The position numbers and the translations under genes are program-made. Positions 1 through 6,882 of a stretch of 13,486 nucleotides of DNA are shown one piece after another. The notes under the pieces are model-generated. The model was not told the DNA's origin. It ran no database searches and was given only the letters and a program-made list of their open reading frames with translations. Origin of the DNA: Aquificaceae bacterium. Its GTDB lineage: Bacteria > Aquificota > Aquificia > Aquificales > Aquificaceae. The DNA lies in assembly GCA_015490105.1 (NCBI GenBank), contig WFYK01000028.1, positions 1 to 13,486 of the forward strand, read 5' to 3'. Position 1 is the stretch's first letter; each line of letters begins with the position of its first letter.

Positions 1-1
1 G

Positions 2-745
2 GCTATAGCGGTTGTCGGATTCCTCGTTTGGACCCACCATATGTTCGTTTCCGGAATACCTGACTGGGTAAAGATCCTCATGTCCTACACAACCCTTCTC
101 ATAGCTGTTCCTACCGGAATAAAGATCTTCAACTGGGTCGGAACCCTTTACAGGGCCGCTATCGTATATAAAACTCCCATGCTCTACGCTTTGGGAGCTA
201 TCTTGATGTTCCTAATCGGTGGTCTTACCGGTATACCTCTCGGTATTCCCGCTTTTGACATAGCGGTTCACGACTCTTACTTCGTCGTAGGACACTTCCA
301 CTACGTTCTCGGGATGGCGGTAACCCTCTCCGCTTTTGCAGGGTTCTTCTACTGGTGGCCTAAAGTTACAGGAAAGTATTACTCGGAAGGTTTGGGTAAG
401 CTCTCCTTCTGGATAATCCTGATAGGTTCTAACCTCCTCTACTTTGCTCAGCTCATCATCGGTATTATGGGTATGCCCAGAAGATACTACGACTATCCTC
501 CCATACCCGAGTGGGTAAGGCTTCACGAGATACAGACCGTAGGAGCGTTTATACTCGCATTTGGAATACTCCTTGCCTTGATATCTCTGATAAAGGGTGC
601 CCTCAGCGGTGAAAAGGCTCCCTCTAACCCTTGGAACAGCAACTCTCTTGAGTGGAGACTTCCCTCACCACCTCCTCCTCACAACTTTGACGAGCCTCCC
701 AAGGTAGAAGAAAACTACAACCCTCACGGATACAGGGAGGCTTAA
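2..745 (+). CDS. coxA: Cytochrome c oxidase subunit I, C-terminal part (5' end outside window)
   Basis: This is the catalytic subunit of an A-type haem-copper oxidase, an integral inner-membrane protein that reduces O2 to water and pumps protons. The frame is open at the left edge, so only the last 247 residues are seen. Visible hallmarks are the CuB histidine pair in WTHHM (bases 35-40), the K-channel region AVPTGIKIF, and the motif VHDSYFVVGHFHYVL, which holds the haem a3 ligand His (293-295) and the haem a ligand His (299-301). The tail has the usual LEW-LPSPPP-HNF signature after the last membrane helix. The D-channel and Tyr-His crosslink region lie upstream of the window. No subunit III gene follows; a terminator does, so this is the last gene of its transcript. 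Identification is very secure. Confidence 0.97.
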   Translation, partial: AIAVVGFLVWTHHMFVSGIPDWVKILMSYTTLLIAVPTGIKIFNWVGTLYRAAIVYKTPMLYALGAILMFLIGGLTGIPLGIPAFDIAVHDSYFVVGHFHYVLGMAVTLSAFAGFFYWWPKVTGKYYSEGLGKLSFWIILIGSNLLYFAQLIIGIMGMPRRYYDYPPIPEWVRLHEIQTVGAFILAFGILLALISLIKGALSGEKAPSNPWNSNSLEWRLPSPPPPHNFDEPPKVEENYNPHGYREA

Positions 746-754
746 AAAACCTTC

Positions 755-780
755 GGGGGCTTTGCCCCCTTCCTTTTTCC
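755..780 (+). terminator. Intrinsic terminator after coxA
   Basis: A perfect 6-bp G/C stem, GGGGGC (755-760) with GCCCCC (764-769) around a TTT loop, begins 9 bases after the coxA stop and is followed by the T-rich run TTCCTTTTTTCC. It separates the oxidase transcript from nadE. Confidence 0.85.
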
Positions 781-782
781 TT

Positions 783-788
783 TATACT
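783..788 (+). promoter_or_regulatory. Candidate -10 box for nadE (possibly leaderless start)
   Basis: TATACT lies directly after the coxA terminator and 8 bases before the nadE ATG. No convincing -35 is seen at 16-18 bases; TTTGCC at 761-766 is a poor match and lies in the terminator. If this -10 is used, transcription would start at or within a base or two of the ATG. The 15 bases before the ATG are pyrimidine/A-rich and contain no Shine-Dalgarno sequence, which agrees with a leaderless mRNA. Inference only. Confidence 0.35.
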
Positions 789-796
789 TTTATTCG

Positions 797-2503
797 ATGA
801 TTAACCTCTCTTTAGCCCAAATAAACCCTACGGTGGGAGACTTAGAGGGAAATCTTCGGAAGATAGAGGACGTTATTGAAAACTATAGCCGTTTTAGCCA
901 CATAATCCTGTTTCCTGAACTCGCTATAAGTGGTTATTCCCCGGAGGATCTTCTTCTGAGGATCGACTTTATAAAGGCCTGCGAGAGGGCTTTGGAAGAT
1001 CTGATCAGCTTCTCTAAAGATCATGAGTGTTTAATAGGTGTGGGTCTTCCCTTGTGGGATGGAGATGTTTTTAACGCTTTAGCACTCATCTTTAAAGGAG
1101 ACCTGGTAGGCTACTACAAAAAGGCCAGACTCCCTAACTACGGTGTTTTCGACGAGGTCAGGTATTTTAGGGAAGGAGAAGAACCGCTGATCGTTGAGGT
1201 AAACGGTTACAAGATAGGGTTCTCCATTTGCGAGGACATTTGGTATCCGGATCACGTTGAGAGACTTACCCTTTTGAGCGGTGCGGAACTTCTTTTGAAC
1301 GTAAACGCTTCCGTTTTTCACGAAGGGAAACAAGAGTTCAGGGAGGGCTTTGTAAGATCGAGAGCTCAAGACAACATATGTTACGTAGCTTACCTCAATC
1401 TCGTGGGTGGACAGGATGAGATAGTGTTCGACGGACGATCCATGGTCATAGACCCTCTGGGAAGGGTTGTCGCGAGAGCTAAGGCCTTTGAAGAGGACAT
1501 ACTTACCGTATCGCTCAACTTGGAAGAAGTAAGGAGGAGGAGGCTCTTGGATCTCAGATGGCGTTTCGCTTCTAAAGAAATAGATCCCTTTCCTCCCATC
1601 GGAAAGTTCAAAATAAAGGCGGAAGGAAGATTCGAAGGAAGAATGGAAAACAGCCCCCAATCTGAAGAAGAGCTATATAAGGCTATAGTGTTGGCTACAA
1701 AAGACTATGTTGAGAAGAACAACTTCAGCGGTGCGGTTCTCGGCCTTTCCGGGGGTATAGATTCCGCACTCACCGCCTGCATCGCGGTGGATGCTCTCGG
1801 AAGAGAAAGGGTAAAGGCTCTGTTTATGCCCTCGCGTTTTTCCTCTAAAGAAAGTTATGAAGATGCAAAAGCACTCGCCGAGAATTTAGGGATAGATCTT
1901 ATAGTTATTTCAATAGACGAAATCTTCGCAGTATACAGGAAGATCTTCGAAGAGACTTTAGGGATTCAAGATTTCAGTGTAGCGGACGAAAATCTGCAAG
2001 CCCGTATAAGAGCGAATTTACTCTTTTACATCTCTAACAGAGAAAACCTTGTGGTTCTTTCCACGTCCAACAAGAGCGAAAGTGCGGTAGGATACACTAC
2101 TATTTACGGAGATATGGCGGGAGGGTTCGCTCCCATAAAGGATCTTTTCAAAACGCAAGTTTACGCCCTCGCAAGGTATAGGAACTCAATAAAGGAGGTG
2201 ATCCCCGAAAGGATTTTCAAAAAACCTCCCACCGCGGAGCTAAGACCCTATCAAAAGGACCAGGACACGTTACCTCCCTACGATCTTCTCGACGCACTTC
2301 TTAAACCTTTCATAGAAGAGAACGCTCCTTTGAGTGAGATAGAGGTTTTGCCTGAAGAGGAAAAGATCAGGGTAGCTAACATGGTGAGAAAGGCGGAATA
2401 CAAGAGGAAGCAAGCTCCCATAGGCCCGAAAGTTACAGGTAGGGCTTTCGGCAAAGATTGGCGCATGCCCATAACCAACAAATTTACCTTTAAGGTAACA
2501 TGA
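797..2503 (+). CDS. nadE: Glutamine-dependent NAD+ synthetase
   Basis: Last step of NAD+ synthesis in the cytoplasm: amidates nicotinate adenine dinucleotide using ATP and ammonia drawn from glutamine. The 568 residues have the two-domain form. The N-terminal nitrilase-type glutaminase domain (about 1-270) shows the Glu-Lys-Cys triad as E41 (FPELAISGYS), K109 (before LPNYGVFDE) and C145 (FSICEDIW). The C-terminal synthetase domain (about 290-568) has the PP-loop SGGIDS at 318-323, then the family motifs STSNKSE, GDMAGGFAPIKDLFKTQVY and PPTAELRPYQKDQD. Length is normal and no key residue is missing, so it should be active without an external ammonia source. The ATG at 797 follows the coxA terminator and has no Shine-Dalgarno. 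The stop overlaps the next gene's start (ATGA), although the two functions appear unrelated. Confidence 0.97.
   Translation: MINLSLAQINPTVGDLEGNLRKIEDVIENYSRFSHIILFPELAISGYSPEDLLLRIDFIKACERALEDLISFSKDHECLIGVGLPLWDGDVFNALALIFKGDLVGYYKKARLPNYGVFDEVRYFREGEEPLIVEVNGYKIGFSICEDIWYPDHVERLTLLSGAELLLNVNASVFHEGKQEFREGFVRSRAQDNICYVAYLNLVGGQDEIVFDGRSMVIDPLGRVVARAKAFEEDILTVSLNLEEVRRRRLLDLRWRFASKEIDPFPPIGKFKIKAEGRFEGRMENSPQSEEELYKAIVLATKDYVEKNNFSGAVLGLSGGIDSALTACIAVDALGRERVKALFMPSRFSSKESYEDAKALAENLGIDLIVISIDEIFAVYRKIFEETLGIQDFSVADENLQARIRANLLFYISNRENLVVLSTSNKSESAVGYTTIYGDMAGGFAPIKDLFKTQVYALARYRNSIKEVIPERIFKKPPTAELRPYQKDQDTLPPYDLLDALLKPFIEENAPLSEIEVLPEEEKIRVANMVRKAEYKRKQAPIGPKVTGRAFGKDWRMPITNKFTFKVT
2484..2498 (+). 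promoter_or_regulatory. Inverted repeat covering the ribosome binding site of the ExeA-like gene
   Basis: TTACCTT-T-AAGGTAA is a perfect inverted repeat at the end of nadE. It contains the AAGG (2492-2495) that would serve as Shine-Dalgarno 4 bases before the ATG at 2500. In RNA a 6-bp stem (2484-2489 with 2493-2498) could hide most of this site until ribosomes finishing nadE open it, which fits the ATGA overlap. The structure is seen; the coupling is inference, and the repeat could be chance because it also codes for nadE residues. Confidence 0.35.
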
Positions 2504-3735
2504 GGGACTTTTTAGAATTCTTCGGCTTCAACGACGATCCCTTTAAGATAACGCCCGATGCCTCTTACTTTTTCTTTTCAAAAACCCACCAAGAGGTTCT
2601 TTCATCGCTCAAGTATTTAGTAGAAAGCGAAGAAGGCTTTGCGGTGATCGTGGGTGAGCCGGGAACGGGGAAAACCTTAACCTTGAGGAAGTTCATAGAT
2701 GACCTTCCTGACGAAGTAGAGTTTGCCTATGTTCTTTTCCCGAACTTAAGTCCAGAGGATCTTTTCGCGGTTATCCTTGAAGACTTTGGTATCCAAAGTC
2801 AAGGGGAGACAAAGAATAAGCTTTTTGCAAAGTTGAGAGATTTTCTGATAGAGAAAAGGCAGGAAGGGAAGAAGGTTCTCGTAATAGTGGACGAAGCTCA
2901 AAACCTTCCCGTAGAAACACTCGAAGAGCTTAGGATACTTTCCAACTTAGAAACGGAAGATATGAAGCTACTTCAGATAATCCTCGCAGGTCAGCCCGAA
3001 CTCGAAGAAAAACTAACCTCTCCCAAACTCAGGCAACTTCGCCAGAGGATAACGGTTTTCGTAAAACTTTCAAACCTCTCAGAGGAAGAAACCAAAGATT
3101 ACATTAACTTCAGAATATCAAAGGCCGGAGGAGGGAACGTCCGAATACACCCTAAAGCCTACAAGCTCGTCTACAAATACTCAAACGGTATCCCGAGGAT
3201 AATAAACACGATAATGGAAAGGGCTCTTATGGCCGCTTATGTGGATGCAAGCTACGAGATAAAACCCGAACACATAGAAAGGGCGGTAGAGAGTCTGGGT
3301 CTTGCGAGTTTTTCCGAAGGAACGTCAAGGATAAGAGCGGTGTTTGTAGGTTTGGCTTTCTTGGCTTTTACCTCCGCGGTCCTGTGGGGGGCTTTCAAGC
3401 TCCTTGCAAAGGAGGATAAAACTGTGGATATTTCCCCATTAACACCGATCGTGGAACCCAAGGAAGAGGAAAAGCCCAAAGAACCGCCCGCACCCCGGAT
3501 GGTTTCACGGGAGAAAGAAGAAAAAGAGCAGAAGCAGATCGCTTTCGTTAACGTTCCTTGGCTGAACATGAGGGAAAAACCTTCCCGCGTTGCACCCATA
3601 ATATACGTTCTTCAATACGGAGACGCCTTAGAAATTCTCGATCAAGGTCCGGACACTTGGATAAAGGTAAGATACGTAAAAGGAGATAAAGTCATAGAAG
3701 GGTGGGTGAACGGGAAGTATGTGAGGAGAGAATAA
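2500..3735 (+). CDS. ExeA/MshM-type AAA+ ATPase with transmembrane helix and SH3-like domain
   Basis: Residues 1-270 form a GspA/ExeA/MshM-type AAA+ ATPase, opening with the family's FFGF-DPF-ITPD-SYFF signature. It has Walker A GEPGTGKT (52-59), Walker B VLVIVDEAQ (126-134, with D131/E132) and the downstream LRILSNLE segment. One hydrophobic helix follows at 280-299, then a Lys/Glu/Pro-rich linker, then an SH3-like domain at about 347-411 (LNMREKPS...GWVNGKYV). The helix would put the ATPase in the cytoplasm and the SH3 domain in the periplasm. Classical ExeA carries a peptidoglycan-binding domain there, so SH3 may do the same job: anchoring or opening peptidoglycan for secretin assembly. 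The start overlaps the nadE stop by 4 bases. Its 3' end faces that of the pilus operon across 6 bases, supporting a role as the MshM of that system. Function is inferred from family and context. Confidence 0.85.
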   Translation: MRDFLEFFGFNDDPFKITPDASYFFFSKTHQEVLSSLKYLVESEEGFAVIVGEPGTGKTLTLRKFIDDLPDEVEFAYVLFPNLSPEDLFAVILEDFGIQSQGETKNKLFAKLRDFLIEKRQEGKKVLVIVDEAQNLPVETLEELRILSNLETEDMKLLQIILAGQPELEEKLTSPKLRQLRQRITVFVKLSNLSEEETKDYINFRISKAGGGNVRIHPKAYKLVYKYSNGIPRIINTIMERALMAAYVDASYEIKPEHIERAVESLGLASFSEGTSRIRAVFVGLAFLAFTSAVLWGAFKLLAKEDKTVDISPLTPIVEPKEEEKPKEPPAPRMVSREKEEKEQKQIAFVNVPWLNMREKPSRVAPIIYVLQYGDALEILDQGPDTWIKVRYVKGDKVIEGWVNGKYVRRE

Positions 3736-3741
3736 ATACTG

Positions 3742-5976
3742 CTATGGAGTATCGGATATATTACAAGTTGTTCCATCACCCCCATTTAGGTATACATCGC
3801 AGTTGGAAAAATTGTTGCTCCACTCAGCGTTCCACGCATCACATATAGTTGCAGAACACATCTTATCTTGACACTGAGAATCCCAGTAGAAGTTGTATAC
3901 TACCCCAGGTTCAATGATTATATTGCCTCCCATCTGTCTGCAGGTTTGATCTACAGATGTAGTGTAATAGACATTGACATTATTTATATTCTCTGTAAGT
4001 TTTATACCACCGTCATCGTCTATACAATTAAATAGCTCCCTACCTTCCCTTCCCGCAGGATACACAACATTTATAGAAAAACTGCTAGAAAGTGTTTGAG
4101 CGCCCACAGGGCAACTATCTGTTACAGTTACATTAAACGTATAAGTTCCCGGAAGTTCGTAAGTAGAACCGCTTATATTGCATATATTCGTAGTGTTACC
4201 GGAACAAAACGATAGACCTCCCGGGAAAGATCCTCCCGAGAGTGCCCAAGTATATGGTGGTTCCCCACCTATAACACTTATAGAACCTAAATAGGTTTTG
4301 CACATTTCCGCATCAGCAAGTGAAGAGATAAAACCACTTAAAGGATCGCAAGATGTATCTATGTTGACTATGTACTGTCCAGTGATTGAATTGGGAGGTG
4401 AACAACTGTCCTGCCATCCTACAGTAAATATACATGTTCCCGCAGCTGTAGGCGTTCCAGATATAGTCGCTTGAGAGGATGAGCAGGAAAGGGTAAGCCC
4501 ATTGCAAGAAGCGGGAGTGCACTGAGTATTGGTATACGGAGGTAATCCTCCTGATACACTTACTATTAGCGGGCCGAAGGCTACCCCAACAGTTGCTGTA
4601 TATGTTCCTCCAGATGGGGGAGTAAGAATTAAAGGCGAGGAACAGCTACCGCTACCATTGCTTCCCCCTCCTCCACTTCCTCCAGAAAAGCAATCAGGAT
4701 CTTCTATTGTTATGGAAAAAGCCTTCGTATCCGAACCTGCCGGAGGACAAGAAGTTTGAGGGGTCGCTGTAATTGTAAAGTTAAACACGTTTCCGGTGCA
4801 CGTTCCCGGATCGTCGTCAGGAATAAAGTTAGTAGCGTCCCCGGAAGTGGTTATGGTAGATCCCGTCAAGTAAAACTCGTTGTCCGCATCAGAGTTATAG
4901 TCGTAGGGAAAGTTAGGGGAAGAAAAGGTGTAGCTTCCAGTCCCACCGGAGGCACCTAAGGTAGCGGTATACGGTGAGGTTCCGTCCGCTCTTGCGGTGG
5001 GAAGACTCGTTGTGGTTATACGGATAGGTTGGGGGTTAACTATGAGAGAAAGGGTTTGAGAGTCGTAAGGCTCGTTTGAATCACACGTATTGTTCCCGTT
5101 TATATCCGAGCACACGCACACATTTAAGTTAACCGTAGCGGTGCACGAAGAAATTACTCCGGGAGGTGAGGTTGTATCCTCGTTGGCAACTCCTTGGAGT
5201 TGGCCTGTGTCCCTTTCTAAGGTAAGCCATCCTCCCGTTCCGAAGGTGTAAGATGCGTTGGAAATATCGCATGTTCCTCCTGATAACACTCCCCACTTTA
5301 GGTTAATACCCCCTTCAGCGGTGAGGGTATACGAATAACCTTCCTCTTCCGTAGCAGGAGGAAGGTTTGTAGGAGACGTTATGTTAGGAGACAAAGAAGG
5401 ACAGTTCATTTCTCCTCTCAGCTCTTGAAGGGTCATCCAAACGACAACGTCATCGTAAGGCTCTATTCTGTTGACATCCCCGCTGTAGTTATCAACGTCT
5501 ACCCCGTATTGGTAAACGTTTACGGTTGTTGCTGAATTAACCTGTCCTCCTCCGTGAGTTTGATTGTTAGAGTTTCCGTTTCCGCTGATTAAAATGAAAG
5601 CTACGTTTTCTATAGTTTGAACCGGCGAGGAGCAAGTTGCATCCGAACAGATATTTATAGTTATATTGGTTGAAGTTCTCTCACAGGGAGAGGAAGTTGA
5701 GAGCGAACTATCGTAAACATAGTATATAGGGTTTCCGTAAGGATCCGTGGTGATCTGTATAACACTTGCAAGCTCTGAACCTGTTGGAAGCCTGCCAGCG
5801 GAAGAACTGAAAGCGGATATGCCTTTTAAAGCTGTGTCTAAAAGTTCCTTAGTTTGATCATACTTGGCTTTTTTGAGCAAGATATCCGCTACTTTGGCCC
5901 CTATTCCTATGACTATGCCTATTATTATCAGAACTATCGCAAGCTCAACTAAGGTAAAACCCTTCCTTTCCCTCAT
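3742..5976 (-). CDS. Giant type IV pilin-like protein with Ig-like modules, probable tip adhesin
   Basis: The N-terminus is a class III (prepilin) signal: short, basic MRERKG, cleavage after G6, then FTLVE with Glu at mature position 5, and a hydrophobic helix to about residue 31. Residues 62-190 match the neighbouring pilin and include a pseudopilin-like DPYGNPIYYVYD motif. Then come four Ig-like modules of the putative-Ig (He_PIG) type, roughly 195-315, 317-428, 448-541 and 543-638, with motifs such as GGLPPYT and GGEPPYTW. A Gly/Ser hinge lies at 431-443 and a Cys-rich C-terminal domain at 640-744. There are 30 cysteines, suggesting many disulfides. An EF-hand-like loop is at 291-302. Minor pilins are usually 150-250 residues, so this is very long. 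It is last in the operon, 3 bases after the preceding gene. Likely role: pilus-tip adhesion, by inference. Confidence 0.85.
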   Translation of the reverse strand: MRERKGFTLVELAIVLIIIGIVIGIGAKVADILLKKAKYDQTKELLDTALKGISAFSSSAGRLPTGSELASVIQITTDPYGNPIYYVYDSSLSTSSPCERTSTNITINICSDATCSSPVQTIENVAFILISGNGNSNNQTHGGGQVNSATTVNVYQYGVDVDNYSGDVNRIEPYDDVVVWMTLQELRGEMNCPSLSPNITSPTNLPPATEEEGYSYTLTAEGGINLKWGVLSGGTCDISNASYTFGTGGWLTLERDTGQLQGVANEDTTSPPGVISSCTATVNLNVCVCSDINGNNTCDSNEPYDSQTLSLIVNPQPIRITTTSLPTARADGTSPYTATLGASGGTGSYTFSSPNFPYDYNSDADNEFYLTGSTITTSGDATNFIPDDDPGTCTGNVFNFTITATPQTSCPPAGSDTKAFSITIEDPDCFSGGSGGGGSNGSGSCSSPLILTPPSGGTYTATVGVAFGPLIVSVSGGLPPYTNTQCTPASCNGLTLSCSSSQATISGTPTAAGTCIFTVGWQDSCSPPNSITGQYIVNIDTSCDPLSGFISSLADAEMCKTYLGSISVIGGEPPYTWALSGGSFPGGLSFCSGNTTNICNISGSTYELPGTYTFNVTVTDSCPVGAQTLSSSFSINVVYPAGREGRELFNCIDDDGGIKLTENINNVNVYYTTSVDQTCRQMGGNIIIEPGVVYNFYWDSQCQDKMCSATICDAWNAEWSNNFSNCDVYLNGGDGTTCNISDTP

Positions 5977-5979
5977 AGT

Positions 5980-6882
5980 TTAAAGATCGGTAAAACTACA
6001 TGATGTTGAAGAAACAGAAACCACTTGCACAGCACAGTTTGAATTTGTATCAAAGCTCAAGAGGGTGTTGTAATCGTATCCCACACCAGAACACTGGGAA
6101 GAACAAAAGGTAAAGGGACCAAAGGAAAAAGCTCTGTAGATGTAAAGCGTTTGTCCTGAATTTAGGAATACATCCGTTCCGTTTGACCAAAGGTTTAAAT
6201 TTGTCTGGTCGTAGCTGTAGCATAAAGTTAGCCCGGTAGAATTCCTAACACTTAAAGGTGCGCAACTCGCGGATGTTCCCGATCCGCTTATGGTCCCGGA
6301 GCAAGCTTTACCTTGAACTTCCGCAAGGGTTCTTATCTCAAAGGGGTCGTCCGCAAATTCAACCCTATTTACATCGTAAGGGTATCCGTCTACATCGCCG
6401 CTTACGTATATATTCACGGTTAAGGGTGTGGAAACCGCTAAATAAAAGGTTCCTTCCAAATTATTGTTTCCGAGATCCGCTTGCAGGTTATAGTTAGCAC
6501 CTTTAGAAAGGACTAAAAAAAGCACGTTAGAAAAGGTGTCTACATCTGAACAGTTAGGATCCTTACATACATTTACGGTTATGTTTGTAGTGGTTGCAGG
6601 ATCGCAAAGATTAGATGCGTTTATCGTAGCATCGTAGATACAGTAGAGGTTGTTTCCATACGCGTCATACCTCACGCCGAGAGCGTCAAAGTCGCACGTC
6701 GCAGAACCGGTGGTTATCACTTTTCCCTGAATAGCATTTACGAGTCTAATGATTAATGTCTTTGTTTCTTGATCCTTTGCACTCGTTGTAAGTGAACTTA
6801 TAGCGGTAACTCCGATACCTATGACTATACCGATAACGACGAGAACTATAGCAAGCTCTACAAGGGTAAACCCTTTCCTCAT
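5980..6882 (-). CDS. Type IV pilin-like (minor pilin/pseudopilin) protein, 300 residues
   Basis: A textbook prepilin N-terminus: MRKG, cleavage after G4, then FTLVE (mature Glu5) and a hydrophobic helix to about residue 27. The globular part has 12 cysteines. Residues 60-194 parallel the next gene's product: YDAYGNNLY against TDPYGNPIYY, TTNITVNVC against STNITINIC, and DVNRVEFADD against DVNRIEPYDD. It has no Ig-like modules; the C-terminal 100 residues are separate and Ser/Cys-rich. Length exceeds a typical major pilin (about 150-170), so a minor pilin is likelier, though a major pilin cannot be excluded since no small one is present. Its ATG overlaps the TPR gene's TGA by 4 bases (ATGA), so translation is probably coupled; only a weak AGAAG precedes it. 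Confidence 0.85.
   Translation of the reverse strand: MRKGFTLVELAIVLVVIGIVIGIGVTAISSLTTSAKDQETKTLIIRLVNAIQGKVITTGSATCDFDALGVRYDAYGNNLYCIYDATINASNLCDPATTTNITVNVCKDPNCSDVDTFSNVLFLVLSKGANYNLQADLGNNNLEGTFYLAVSTPLTVNIYVSGDVDGYPYDVNRVEFADDPFEIRTLAEVQGKACSGTISGSGTSASCAPLSVRNSTGLTLCYSYDQTNLNLWSNGTDVFLNSGQTLYIYRAFSFGPFTFCSSQCSGVGYDYNTLLSFDTNSNCAVQVVSVSSTSCSFTDL

Noticed and set aside
1079..1660. Open frame of 193 codons on the minus strand inside nadE
   Set aside because: Fully antisense to a clearly conserved enzyme and without recognisable motifs; a shadow of the nadE codon pattern.
5187..5202. Inverted repeat CAACTCC-TT-GGAGTTG inside the giant pilin gene
   Set aside because: It lies within an Ig-like module, is short, has no T-run on either strand and is explained by coding for a conserved-type T-G-Q-L-Q-G turn; no sign of a terminator or operator.
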